From an uncultured Verrucomicrobiota bacterium (GTDB taxonomy: Bacteria; Verrucomicrobiota; Verrucomicrobiia; Verrucomicrobiales; Akkermansiaceae), in the NCBI GenBank assembly GCA_937867415.1, contig CALMKO010000086.1:1-40620 (forward strand): 40,620 nt of DNA, read 5' to 3'. Under the pieces are notes generated by a model. It saw only the letters and a list, made by a program, of their open reading frames with translations. It was not told the DNA's origin and made no database searches. A program made the position numbers and the translations under genes. Below are positions 16,639 through 25,700 of this stretch, piece after piece; within the stretch, counting starts at the first letter, position 1; every line of letters starts with the position of its first letter.

Positions 16639-17346
16639 ATGGCAAACATCTTCCCTCGCTGGTCCAACTTACTACCTCTCAAGATCGCCGTCTGTGCCGG
16701 GACCGTGGCGGCTGGAGTAGCTCTGGCAATCACCTACTACGCCACGCCCAAAACCACAGTCGTAGGCTACCAGCCTTCGCAGCCGATCCCATTTTCCCAC
16801 AAGATCCACGTCGACCAACTCGGAATGGACTGCCGCTACTGCCACTCGTTCGTGGACGTCGCCGGCCACTCGAACGTTCCTACCGGCAGCACCTGTTGGA
16901 ACTGTCACCAACACGTCCAGCGTGACAGCCCGAAACTCGCACCCTTGCACAAGTCGATGGATGTGAACTACCCGGGTTACGATGGCAAGCCGATCGAATG
17001 GGTTCGTGTGCACAAGACTCCTGACTACGTCTATTTCAACCACTCCGCCCACGTCAACCGGGGCATCTCATGCCAAAGCTGCCACGGCGACGTGAATAAA
17101 ATGGAGGTTGTTTACCACGCTGAATCTCACTCCATGGGATGGTGTCTTGATTGTCACCGCGCCCCCGAGAAGCACCTGCGCCCCCTTGAAGAGGTTTATA
17201 ACTTCAACTACAACGCACAGGACTACCTTTCGAAAAATCCAGAACTCGCCAAACAAGGCGTCAAGACCATCGAGGATCTTGGGATCAAGCTCAAGGAACA
17301 GTTCATGGTGAAGCCCAAGGAAACCTGTGCCGCCTGTCACCGTTGA
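16639..17346 (+). CDS. actA: ACIII subunit ActA, pentaheme cytochrome c
   Basis: ActA is the multiheme c-type subunit of alternative complex III, which replaces cytochrome bc1 by oxidising quinol and passing electrons to periplasmic carriers. The 235 residues include an N-terminal membrane anchor (about 13-34) and exactly five CxxCH heme motifs: Cys65-His69, Cys86-His90, Cys145-His149, Cys169-His173 and Cys230-His234. The fifth motif ends one residue from the C-terminus. Additional His residues (for example in FSHKIHVDQ and FNHSAHVN) are typical distal heme ligands. It is the first gene of the respiratory operon and begins 33 nt after the CRP-like dyad; actB follows after 36 nt. Confidence 0.95.
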   Translation: MANIFPRWSNLLPLKIAVCAGTVAAGVALAITYYATPKTTVVGYQPSQPIPFSHKIHVDQLGMDCRYCHSFVDVAGHSNVPTGSTCWNCHQHVQRDSPKLAPLHKSMDVNYPGYDGKPIEWVRVHKTPDYVYFNHSAHVNRGISCQSCHGDVNKMEVVYHAESHSMGWCLDCHRAPEKHLRPLEEVYNFNYNAQDYLSKNPELAKQGVKTIEDLGIKLKEQFMVKPKETCAACHR

Positions 17347-17382
17347 TTCTCTCCAACTTTCCATCCATCTCCAACGTCTAAC

Positions 17383-20300
17383 ATGAGTAAGCGCATTTGG
17401 CATCACCCCGAAGTTCCCGCAGGCGAAACCACCGTCGCTTGGCGCAGTGCGGGCCAGCTTGAGGACACCGCCGATTTCCGGCAATGGCTCGACCGCGAGT
17501 TCCCTCAGGGGGCTGCCGAGCTGGCGGATGGCTCCGAGTCGGAAACCTCTCGTCGTTCGTTCCTGAAACTCATGGGGGCATCCACCGCTCTGGCGGGTTT
17601 CGGCATGGTCGCTTGCCGCCGTCCCGAGGCTTACATCGTTCCATACACCAAGGCCCCAGAGTGGGTCATCCCGGGGAAAGCGACCTACTACGCATCGTCG
17701 ATGCCTCGCGCTCAAGGTGCCACACCACTGGTGGTCACCACTTTTGAGGGACGCCCCACCAAGCTGGCTCCCAACAAGCTCCATCCCGATGCGGACGGCA
17801 CGGACGCCTTCGCGCAGGCCTCCGTTCTCGATCTCTACTCTCCTTCGCGCTCAAGGACTTTCCTCAAATCCGGTCAAAAAGCCGCACGCTCGGAGTTCGA
17901 GGCGACTCTCGCCACTCTTGCTGCCGACAAGGCTGCTAAAATTGGGTTCCTCTTCGGTGCCGACGACAGCCCTACCCGCACCCGCCTCACCAAGGAGCTC
18001 GCCGCCAAGTTCCCGGCTGCCAAATTTTATCAATACGAAGCCCTGACCGGTGACGCCGCCAACGTGGCGCTCGGCGACGGCGTGAAATTGGTTGCGGATT
18101 TTACCAAGGCGGATCGCATCGTCTCACTCGACTGTGACTTCGCAGGGACCGACTCCCAAGGCCCGGTGACGCCTTTCTTCGATCGTCGCAAGCCTGAAGG
18201 GAAGGCTTACGAAAACGCGCCGGACGCTGCGACCATGAATCGCCTCTATTCCGTCGAGGCTGCCTTCACCCTCACCGGTGGAATGGCCGATCACCGGCTG
18301 CGGGTTTCACCGAGCCAGGTGAACGCCGTGGCGGCGCAAATCGCCCGCGGTCTCGGCATCCAAGTCGGTGCTGCGATCGTCACCCCGGCCCTTACCGACC
18401 CCATCGAAATCGCCTGGGTGGATGGACTTGTTGCCGACCTCAAGGAGAATGCCGGGAAATCCGCCGTCCTGGTCGGCTCGCGCCAGAGCCTCTCGCTCCA
18501 CCTCATCGCTTTTGCCATCAACTCCGCCCTTGGCAACATCGGCGAGGGGAAGCCGCTTCTCGCCGTGCAAACGGGCTTGAAGGGCCTGGCAGACATCGCT
18601 GCCCTCAAAAAGGATATCGACTCCAAAGCGGTTGAAACACTCGTCCTCCTGACTCCTTCAAACCCGGTCTATGACGCTCCTGCCGATCTCCAGTTCGCGG
18701 AATCCCTCGCCAAACTGAAGACCAGCATCCACCTCGGGACCCGCACCGACGCGACCGCTCACGCCGCCACCTGGCATGTTCCGGCAGCCCACTACCTCGA
18801 ATCCTGGTCAGACGCACATACCGCCAGAGGCACTTATACGGTAGTGCAGCCGATGATTCTTCCGCTCTACAAGGATTGTGTCTCGGAACTCGAGCTGCTC
18901 ATCGCCCTTCTGTCTGACGGCGGAAAGCTCCTGAACGGTGAGGGTGAAAAAGGTGCCGCCTCTCCTGCATATACCGCCGTCCGTTCCACCTTCTCCGCAT
19001 TGGGTGGAGCGGGAGAAGCTGCTTGGAAAAAGCTCCTCCGGGATGGCTTCTTCGACGGCCCAGGCTATCCGGTTGTCAGTCCAAGCCCTCGTCCGGATAC
19101 TTCTGCCCCCTTGCTCGGATTTGCACCCACCAAGGATGCGCTCGAGGTCATTTTCTCGACAGACTCGTCCATTTTCGACGGTCGCTGGATTGACAACGGC
19201 TGGTTGCAAGAGGCACCGGATCCCATCTCCAAGCTGACTTGGGACAACGTCGCATTGGTTGCTCCCAAAACCGCCAAGGAACTCGGGATCTACGACCAGA
19301 TCGTTCAACTCCAAACCCAGTTTGCATCTCGCTCGCCTGACGACGAAGCGCAAAACAGGACCTCGCCCATGATCAACGTCACGGTCAACGGTCAGAGCCT
19401 GGAGATTCCCGTTCTCGTTTCCTTCGGCCAAGCGGAAAACACTCTCGTCATCCCGCTCGGTTACGGCCAGGGCTTTGATGAATCGGACGAACTCGAGCGA
19501 GGCCCCAGGAATGCGTCCCACGTCGGACTGGTCGGCGTGAATCGTGGATTCAACGCTTACCCGCTCCGCACCGCCACCTCTGCCTACTTCGCCGCCGGAG
19601 CCAAGGTGACTCCGCTCAAAAAGCGCTACTCAGTCGCCCTTACCCAAGAGCACAGTGCCATGTATGGCCGCGCCCTTGCCCGGGAAATCTCCACTCAGGA
19701 TGATGTGGTCAAAGGCTCTTTCGTCGCGCAGCTTGATGACGTCGCCAAACAAGGCAACGACTCCCACGCTCCGCCGAACATTTCTCTCTATAAATCCGAA
19801 GATCGCTCTGGGAAGCCACTCATCAACGATCCTCTCCACCAGTGGGGGATGTCCATCGACCTCTCCTCCTGCATGGGCTGCAACGCCTGCTTGGTCGCCT
19901 GCCAATCGGAGAATAATATCCCGATTGTCGGAAAGACCCAGGTCGCCATGGGGCGCGAGATGCACTGGATCCGCATGGACCGCTACTTCGCTTCTCAGGA
20001 GTTCGCGACCGACGAGCACGGCAACAAGATCAAGGAAAACGGCGAATACAAAAAGAACCCCGAGTGGATCCGCGATAACCCGGCCTTCGTCCCGCAGCCT
20101 GTCGCCTGTGTGCATTGTGAATCCGCACCTTGTGAAACCGTCTGCCCCGTCAATGCCACCATCCACACGGAAGATGGTCTCAATGCCATGGCTTACAACC
20201 GCTGCATCGGAACCCGATACTGCGCGAACAACTGCCCCTACAAGGCCCGCCGCTTCAACTACTTTGACTACAACAAGCGCAACCCGCTCATCGCCCACAA

Positions 20301-20769
20301 CCTCTACAAGGGGCCCTTCGGCGAGAAGCAGACGGGTGAGGCGCCACACCTCCAAAAGAATCCGAACGTCACCGTCCGGATGCGCGGGGTGATGGAAAAA
20401 TGCACCTACTGTGTCCAGCGCTTGCAGGACTCTGTGATTCGCCAGAAGCGTGGCCAAAAACAGGAAGCTCTGGTCGCTGGCAAGCCATCCACCGAGATGC
20501 AAGTCAGCGTCAATACCCTCCGCATTCCTGTGGATTCAGTCAAAACCGCCTGTCAGGACGCCTGCCCAGCCGGGGCCATCACCTTTGGAAATCTCCTCGA
20601 CGAGGAGAAATCCGCCGTAGGACGCAGCAAGCGCATCAAGCGGAACTACGACCTCCTCAACTACATCGGAACGCTTCCACGCACCAGCTACCTCGCCCGC
20701 GTGAAAAATCCGAACCCGAACATGCCTGACGCCAAGTTCATCGGCAAGGCCACCGTCCACATGGTCTGA
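17383..20769 (+). CDS. actB: ACIII subunit ActB, molybdopterin-enzyme-like / iron-sulfur fusion
   Basis: This is the 1128-residue periplasmic core of ACIII. Residues 57-75 carry a twin-arginine signal (RRSFLK) followed by a hydrophobic stretch ending in Cys78 (GMVAC), placed about 55 residues in, as ActB proteins often show. The middle is homologous to molybdopterin oxidoreductases; in this family that domain has no Mo cofactor. The C-terminal part is a ferredoxin-like domain with cluster ligands at Cys830/833/836/840, Cys909/912/917/921, Cys941/947/951 and Cys1007/1010/1057/1061, matching the three [4Fe-4S] plus one [3Fe-4S] known for ACIII. It relays electrons from quinol toward the ActA/ActE hemes. 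It is followed by actC after 43 nt. Confidence 0.96.
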   Translation: MSKRIWHHPEVPAGETTVAWRSAGQLEDTADFRQWLDREFPQGAAELADGSESETSRRSFLKLMGASTALAGFGMVACRRPEAYIVPYTKAPEWVIPGKATYYASSMPRAQGATPLVVTTFEGRPTKLAPNKLHPDADGTDAFAQASVLDLYSPSRSRTFLKSGQKAARSEFEATLATLAADKAAKIGFLFGADDSPTRTRLTKELAAKFPAAKFYQYEALTGDAANVALGDGVKLVADFTKADRIVSLDCDFAGTDSQGPVTPFFDRRKPEGKAYENAPDAATMNRLYSVEAAFTLTGGMADHRLRVSPSQVNAVAAQIARGLGIQVGAAIVTPALTDPIEIAWVDGLVADLKENAGKSAVLVGSRQSLSLHLIAFAINSALGNIGEGKPLLAVQTGLKGLADIAALKKDIDSKAVETLVLLTPSNPVYDAPADLQFAESLAKLKTSIHLGTRTDATAHAATWHVPAAHYLESWSDAHTARGTYTVVQPMILPLYKDCVSELELLIALLSDGGKLLNGEGEKGAASPAYTAVRSTFSALGGAGEAAWKKLLRDGFFDGPGYPVVSPSPRPDTSAPLLGFAPTKDALEVIFSTDSSIFDGRWIDNGWLQEAPDPISKLTWDNVALVAPKTAKELGIYDQIVQLQTQFASRSPDDEAQNRTSPMINVTVNGQSLEIPVLVSFGQAENTLVIPLGYGQGFDESDELERGPRNASHVGLVGVNRGFNAYPLRTATSAYFAAGAKVTPLKKRYSVALTQEHSAMYGRALAREISTQDDVVKGSFVAQLDDVAKQGNDSHAPPNISLYKSEDRSGKPLINDPLHQWGMSIDLSSCMGCNACLVACQSENNIPIVGKTQVAMGREMHWIRMDRYFASQEFATDEHGNKIKENGEYKKNPEWIRDNPAFVPQPVACVHCESAPCETVCPVNATIHTEDGLNAMAYNRCIGTRYCANNCPYKARRFNYFDYNKRNPLIAHNLYKGPFGEKQTGEAPHLQKNPNVTVRMRGVMEKCTYCVQRLQDSVIRQKRGQKQEALVAGKPSTEMQVSVNTLRIPVDSVKTACQDACPAGAITFGNLLDEEKSAVGRSKRIKRNYDLLNYIGTLPRTSYLARVKNPNPNMPDAKFIGKATVHMV

Positions 20770-20812
20770 CTTCAGTATTTCAGCTTTTCAGAATTTTAGC
20801 ATCTACCCCACC

Positions 20813-22291
20813 ATGGCATCCACCATCGAAAAAGCACCTGAGACCCACACTGGAGTGAAACTCCCAGTGCTTGAGCGGGAAAAGCTCATTCTCAGCGGAA
20901 GGTCCTACCACTGGATCACGGAACGCATCTGCGGCGTTCTGGAAAATCGCCAACCCTTCCTGTGGTGGCTGATCTTCCTTCCCTCGGCACTCATTGCGCT
21001 GATCGGCGTGGGGGGCGGGCTGACCTATCTTGTTTCCACGGGCGTCGGCGTCTGGGGAATGTCGAACCGGGTCTTCTGGGGCTTTGATATCACCAACTTC
21101 GTGTTCTGGATCGGTATCGGTCACGCAGGGACCCTGATCTCGGCGGTCCTTTTCCTCACCCGCCAGAATTGGCGAACCTCCATCAACCGCGCGGCGGAGG
21201 CCATGACCATCTTCGCTGTGATTTGCGCGGGTATCTTCCCCGCCTTCCACGTCGGCCGGGTCTGGTTCGCTTGGTTCCTCGCCCCCGTACCGAATGCCAA
21301 TGCCATCTGGCAAAACTTCAAGTCGCCTCTTCTCTGGGACGTCTTCGCCGTCTCCACCTACTTCACCGTCTCGTTGATTTTCTGGTATCTCGGAATGGTT
21401 CCCGACCTCGCCACCATCCGTGACCGCTGCAAGCCCGGCCTGCGCAAGGTGCTCTACGGGATCTTCGCCCTCGGATGGCGCGGCGGAAACCGCCAGTGGA
21501 GCCACTACGAGATGGCTTACCTCCTCCTTGCCGCACTTTCCACACCCTTGGTGCTCTCGGTTCACTCGGTCGTCTCCTTCGACTTCGCGACCTCGGTGGT
21601 TCCTGGTTGGCACACCACCATCTTCCCTCCCTATTTCGTCGCCGGTGCCATTTTCGGCGGATTTGCCATGGTTCTCACGATCATGGTGCCCGCCCGCTTC
21701 ATCTACGGCCTTCAGGATCTCATCACCATGAAGCACATCGACAACATGGCCAAGATCATCCTCCTCACGGGCACGATAGTCGGCTATGCCTACCTCATGG
21801 AGCTTTTCGTCGCCTTCTACTCGGGCGCGATTTATGAAATGGACGCCTTCAAGTTCCGCATCGCCGGTCCATATTGGTGGGCCTACGCAGCCATGATGGG
21901 CTGCAACGTGCTCGCACCACAGGTCTTCTGGTTCAAGGCTTGCCGTGAAAACCTCTGGGTCATCATGATCGTGGCCATGTGCGTGAACGTGGGAATGTGG
22001 TTCGAACGCTTCGTCATCATCTGCACCACCCTCGCACGGATGTGGCTACCGGGCGATTGGAAAACCTACTCACCCAGCGGCGTGGAGTTGATGACTTTCG
22101 TCGGCACCATCGGACTCTTCCTCACATTGTTCATGATGTTCCTGCGCTTCCTGCCCTGCATCAACATTGCCGAGGTCAAGTGGACACTTCCGGAGTCGGA
22201 CCCACACTTCGACGACAAGAATGACCACCCGGACCACGGCGTTGTCATCGAACCCGCCTATCAAAAAGAGCTCGCTGAGAGCAACGTCTGA
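20813..22291 (+). CDS. actC: ACIII subunit ActC, NrfD-like membrane protein
   Basis: The 492-residue polytopic protein has about ten membrane segments, including [21 protein letters not shown] near the start and [17 protein letters not shown], in the NrfD/PsrC fold. In ACIII this subunit forms the quinol-binding site near the periplasmic side beside ActB. The motif [13 protein letters not shown] and the later [12 protein letters not shown] are conserved in ActC/ActF proteins. It ends with an acidic soluble tail ([14 protein letters not shown]). The gap to actD contains a short AATCT-type repeat. Confidence 0.95.
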   Translation: MASTIEKAPETHTGVKLPVLEREKLILSGRSYHWITERICGVLENRQPFLWWLIFLPSALIALIGVGGGLTYLVSTGVGVWGMSNRVFWGFDITNFVFWIGIGHAGTLISAVLFLTRQNWRTSINRAAEAMTIFAVICAGIFPAFHVGRVWFAWFLAPVPNANAIWQNFKSPLLWDVFAVSTYFTVSLIFWYLGMVPDLATIRDRCKPGLRKVLYGIFALGWRGGNRQWSHYEMAYLLLAALSTPLVLSVHSVVSFDFATSVVPGWHTTIFPPYFVAGAIFGGFAMVLTIMVPARFIYGLQDLITMKHIDNMAKIILLTGTIVGYAYLMELFVAFYSGAIYEMDAFKFRIAGPYWWAYAAMMGCNVLAPQVFWFKACRENLWVIMIVAMCVNVGMWFERFVIICTTLARMWLPGDWKTYSPSGVELMTFVGTIGLFLTLFMMFLRFLPCINIAEVKWTLPESDPHFDDKNDHPDHGVVIEPAYQKELAESNV

Positions 22292-22322
22292 TATCTCAAA
22301 TCTCCAATCTGAAATCTGAAAA

Positions 22323-22880
22323 GTGAGCACCACCCGCAAACGCGTTTATGGTTACCTGGCCGAGTTCAAGAGCGCTTCCGCTCTGTATAAGGGCGCGGAA
22401 AAAATCCGCGACGCCGGCTTCAAGAAGTGGGATTGTTATTCCCCCTATCCGATTCACGGGCTCGATGCGGCCATGGGCATGAAGCGGTCGATCCTCCCCT
22501 GGTTCGTCTTCTTCGGTGGTATGACCGGCACGGCTACGGCTTTTGCCCTCGCCTACTCGACCCAGGTGTTGATTTACCCCACCATCGTCCAGGCCAAGCC
22601 GGTGAACATTTTCACGGTTCCAGCGTTTTTCCCGATCATGTTCGAGCTAACCATTTTGTTTTCCGGCTTCACGGTTCTTTTTGGGTTGCTCGCATTGATG
22701 CAGCTCCCACGCCTCAATCACCCGCTTTTTGCCAGCAAGCAGTTTCACCGCGCCACCGACGACGGCTTCTTCCTCGCCATCGAGGCGCGGGATCCGAAGT
22801 TCAGCCCCAGTGGCACTCGTGAGCTCCTCGCGGATATCGGCGGCTCCAACATCGAACTGGTCGAGGAAGAGGATTCCTAA
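22323..22880 (+). CDS. actD: ACIII subunit ActD (DUF3341)
   Basis: The 185-residue protein has a soluble N-terminal domain (YLAEFKSASALYKGAEKIRD, then WDCYSPYPIHGLDAAMG) and two membrane helices (PWFVFFGGMTGTATAFALA; PAFFPIMFELTILFSGFTVL), the standard ActD layout. In ACIII it is a structural subunit without cofactors. The start is GTG at 22323, 31 nt after actC; no ATG is available nearby. The C-terminal segment (FLAIEARDPKF) is also family-typical. Confidence 0.92.
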   Translation: MSTTRKRVYGYLAEFKSASALYKGAEKIRDAGFKKWDCYSPYPIHGLDAAMGMKRSILPWFVFFGGMTGTATAFALAYSTQVLIYPTIVQAKPVNIFTVPAFFPIMFELTILFSGFTVLFGLLALMQLPRLNHPLFASKQFHRATDDGFFLAIEARDPKFSPSGTRELLADIGGSNIELVEEEDS

Positions 22881-22921
22881 GATCCCACTCTCAAACTTCA
22901 AATTCCAATTTCCCCATCTAG

Positions 22922-23572
22922 ATGCGTTACTTCTTTCTAATCTACGCGCTCGTCGCGTTGCTCGTCGTCGGAATCTTCGGAATCCGTGGCCAGAAGTTTG
23001 AAAAGCCTCCGGTCCGGATCTTCCCGGATATGGATAATCAGGACAAACTCAAGGCCCAAAAGCCGGACGCCTTTTTCTCAGATGGTATCGGTTCCCGGCT
23101 TCCTGTGACTCAGACCCAGCCCCGCGGCTTCAATGAGGCAGGCGCCAAGTCCATCGGCGGGATCTCGGAATACGAGTTCGGCGGCCAGACGGGCTACTAC
23201 TACACCGGCCACCTCGGGGATTATTTCGGCAACGGGATGCCGGAAGAACTCAAGCTCACCGAAGCATCCGCGCAGTCCCTCATCCAGCGGGGTAAGGAGC
23301 GCTACGGCGTTTACTGTGCCATCTGCCACGGTGCATCGGGAGATGGCCAGGGAATCACCGGCAACTACGGAGTTCCCGGTATCGCCAATTTCCATCTCGC
23401 CAATTTCAAGTCGGATTCTTACCCCGACGGCCGTATGTTCGAAGTCATCACCGTCGGCAAAGGCATGATGGGTGGTTACGGCTACAACATCCCCGTAGAG
23501 GATCGCTGGGCGATCATCGCCTACGTCCGCACGCTGCAAGTTGCCAAAGATTCGCAAGCCAAGGCCCAGTAA
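22922..23572 (+). CDS. actE: ACIII subunit ActE, monoheme cytochrome c
   Basis: The 216-residue protein has an N-terminal hydrophobic segment (FFLIYALVALLVVGIFGI) and one heme c site, CAICHG, at about residues 137-142. The methionine-bearing region near GKGMMGGYGYN probably supplies the distal ligand. No lipobox Cys follows the hydrophobic segment, so it is likely anchored by the uncleaved helix. ActE carries electrons between ActA and the downstream acceptor in ACIII. The ATG overlaps a small degenerate repeat-like spacer after actD; actF follows after 22 nt. Confidence 0.92.
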   Translation: MRYFFLIYALVALLVVGIFGIRGQKFEKPPVRIFPDMDNQDKLKAQKPDAFFSDGIGSRLPVTQTQPRGFNEAGAKSIGGISEYEFGGQTGYYYTGHLGDYFGNGMPEELKLTEASAQSLIQRGKERYGVYCAICHGASGDGQGITGNYGVPGIANFHLANFKSDSYPDGRMFEVITVGKGMMGGYGYNIPVEDRWAIIAYVRTLQVAKDSQAKAQ

Positions 23573-23594
23573 CAATTTTCCTGACATCAACGAA

Positions 23595-24908
23595 ATGGCA
23601 CACCACCACCACGTCACCTCCGCCGACATCGCGATCAACGGCGATCATCTCGATCCGTCCAAAAGCGCAAAGATCAAGACCAGCGCCCTGATCGTGATGA
23701 TCCTTGGCACCTTGGCGAGCGTTTATCTTTTGTTCTTCGGGCCCGAAAAACTTCAGGGAACCTACGCCTATTCCTGGTTATTCGCATTCTACTTCTTCCT
23801 CACGCTCTCCATCGGTGGCGTGTTCTGGACACTTCTCCACAATGTCTCCAACTCCAGCTGGGGCACCTCCGTCCGCCGCGTGTTTGAAAACCTGGGCTCG
23901 ACTTTCCCCTGGATGTTTCTTTTCGCCATCCCCCTCTTGCTCCCTCAGGTCCAGCATTATCTCTACGAGTGGATGAACATTCATCGCGAGGCGCATGGAG
24001 CCGTGAAAGAGCATCTCCACCACGCGGACCACCTCCTTTACAATAAGTATTGGTATATGAACATCCCGTTCTGGTACGGGCGGATGCTATTCTATGCGGT
24101 GGCTTTCAGTGCGGTGATCATCCTTCTCCGCAAGCTCTCCACCGATCAGGATACGGATCCCAATCCCGGCACGGCACGCCTGCTCAAGGCCCGCTATCAC
24201 TCGAACTACCCGCTCATCATCTTCGCGTTGACCATCACTTTCACGGGCTTCGATTTCGCGATGGGCCTCGATTACAAGTGGTTCTCCACGATGTGGGGCG
24301 TCTATTTGTTTGCCGGAGCGGCGCTTAACTCGATGGCGGTCATCGTGCTCGTCTGCACTTGGTTGAAAAGCCAGGGCCACCTCAAGCATGTCACGGGACC
24401 CGAGCACTTTCACATCATGGGCAAGCTCATGTTCGCCTTCACAACATTCTGGGCCTATATCACCTTCTCCCAGTTTTTCCTGATCTGGTACGCCAACATC
24501 ACCGAAGAGACATCCTACTTCCTCATCCGCAATACCGGTAATTGGAACATCGCGAACTATGTGCTCGTGTTCGGTCACTTCGTAGTTCCTTTCGTGGTCC
24601 TGCTTCAGGCGTGGTTGAAGAGGAATCCCAAGCTCCTGTCCATCGTCGCGGTTTACACCTTGGTGATGCATGCCCTCGACCACTACCTGATCGTCATTCC
24701 GGAGCGAGGAGTCTCTCTCGGGAAAATCGCTCCTGAAATCTTCGGTGATATCCAGGTGTCCATTCCCGGAGCCTTCTGGGGGGATATTCTCGCTTTCGTG
24801 ACCATCGGAGCAGGTTTTGTTTTCTTCCTTCTTCGCGCTCTCGGCCAACATTCACTCTACCCAAACCGCGATCCGCGCATCCTCGAATCCGCGAACGTCT
24901 CTAACTGA
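23595..24908 (+). CDS. actF: ACIII subunit ActF, NrfD-like membrane protein
   Basis: From the ATG at 23595 the protein is 437 residues; an in-frame start at 23541 overlaps actE and is rejected. It has about ten membrane segments and is the second, shorter NrfD-like subunit of ACIII, paired with ActC. The N-terminus MAHHHHVTSADIAINGDH is histidine-rich. Motifs such as YYFFLTLSIGGVFWTLLHN-type first helices and FTGFDFAMGLDYKWFSTMWG in mid-protein match ActF. It closes the actABCDEF set, and the next gene starts 14 nt later. Confidence 0.93.
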   Translation: MAHHHHVTSADIAINGDHLDPSKSAKIKTSALIVMILGTLASVYLLFFGPEKLQGTYAYSWLFAFYFFLTLSIGGVFWTLLHNVSNSSWGTSVRRVFENLGSTFPWMFLFAIPLLLPQVQHYLYEWMNIHREAHGAVKEHLHHADHLLYNKYWYMNIPFWYGRMLFYAVAFSAVIILLRKLSTDQDTDPNPGTARLLKARYHSNYPLIIFALTITFTGFDFAMGLDYKWFSTMWGVYLFAGAALNSMAVIVLVCTWLKSQGHLKHVTGPEHFHIMGKLMFAFTTFWAYITFSQFFLIWYANITEETSYFLIRNTGNWNIANYVLVFGHFVVPFVVLLQAWLKRNPKLLSIVAVYTLVMHALDHYLIVIPERGVSLGKIAPEIFGDIQVSIPGAFWGDILAFVTIGAGFVFFLLRALGQHSLYPNRDPRILESANVSN

Positions 24909-24922
24909 TATCTTCTTTGCAC

Positions 24923-25681
24923 ATGGACCCATCCCGCGACAATCCCATCCTCCGTTTCGCCACATTCTGGTGGGGACTTGGAACCTTTTTGATCTTTGCA
25001 ATGATCCTTGCTGCTATTTGGATTTTTGTGAAATCCAATCCGGCCACTCTCGAAGATGCAGCGGCGCAACCGCGCTATGCGACCAAGGCCAAGGTCGATG
25101 AGGCACAGAAGGCAAACATCTCCCAGGAGGCAATCGACGCGGCGATGCTAGCCGTAGGCAAGAAGCTTCTTGAGTCCAAGCCTGCTGCGGTCGAACTCCC
25201 TGCTCAGGTGGTGCCCGGCTCTGAGACTGCCAAAAAGCTGGCAGCCGCCCCTGCGGTGGATACCTCTGCGATTGATGCGGCTCCTGCTGTCCCTGACGCG
25301 CCCATCGATCCTGCGGTCATGGAGGCGGGTAAGGTTTCATACATGCTCTGCGGCGCTTGCCATGGCCAAAATGGCGAGGGGGGGGCCATCGCACCGCCGC
25401 TCGCTGCATCCGAGTGGGTCACTGGCCCGGTTTCCAATTTGATCAAGATCCAACTTCGTGGGTTGATCGGACCCATTTCAGTAGCCGGAAAGGAATACGA
25501 CATGCCGGGCGGAATGGCAGCGCTGAGCTATCAGACGGATGAGCAGATTGCCTCGGTCCTGACCTATATCCGCAACAGTTTCGGTAACAAGGCCTCCGCC
25601 GTGACTCCCGCACAGGTTGCAGCCCTCCGCAGCGAAGTTGGCAAACCCCAGGTCACTGCCGCCGAACTAATCAAACCTTAA
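24923..25681 (+). CDS. Membrane-anchored monoheme cytochrome c
   Basis: The 252-residue protein has one N-terminal membrane helix (about 14-36), a long Ala/Pro/Val-rich linker (about 85-130) and a C-terminal cytochrome c domain with heme site CGACHGQ (Cys143, Cys146, His147) and likely distal Met in EYDMPGGMAAL. It ends with a short conserved-looking tail (VTAAELIKP). It lies between actF and the CcoN-like gene. A tethered cytochrome here would suit electron transfer from ACIII to the aa3 oxidase, whose subunit II carries no heme of its own. A related tail (MVTAAELEAG) occurs in the second cytochrome at 27986, so the two may be paralogues. Confidence 0.88.
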   Translation: MDPSRDNPILRFATFWWGLGTFLIFAMILAAIWIFVKSNPATLEDAAAQPRYATKAKVDEAQKANISQEAIDAAMLAVGKKLLESKPAAVELPAQVVPGSETAKKLAAAPAVDTSAIDAAPAVPDAPIDPAVMEAGKVSYMLCGACHGQNGEGGAIAPPLAASEWVTGPVSNLIKIQLRGLIGPISVAGKEYDMPGGMAALSYQTDEQIASVLTYIRNSFGNKASAVTPAQVAALRSEVGKPQVTAAELIKP

Positions 25682-25700
25682 TTTCCATCTGTAAACGTCG

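Noticed and set aside
19630-20502. Long antisense open frame (290 codons) opposite actB
   Set aside because: It mirrors the codon bias of the strongly supported actB coding strand, and its product is a His/Val/Gly/Asp-rich composition with no recognisable domain.
20780-21736. Antisense open frame (318 codons) opposite actC
   Set aside because: It is entirely covered by ActC, a well-supported membrane protein; the antisense product is charged, low-complexity and lacks motifs.
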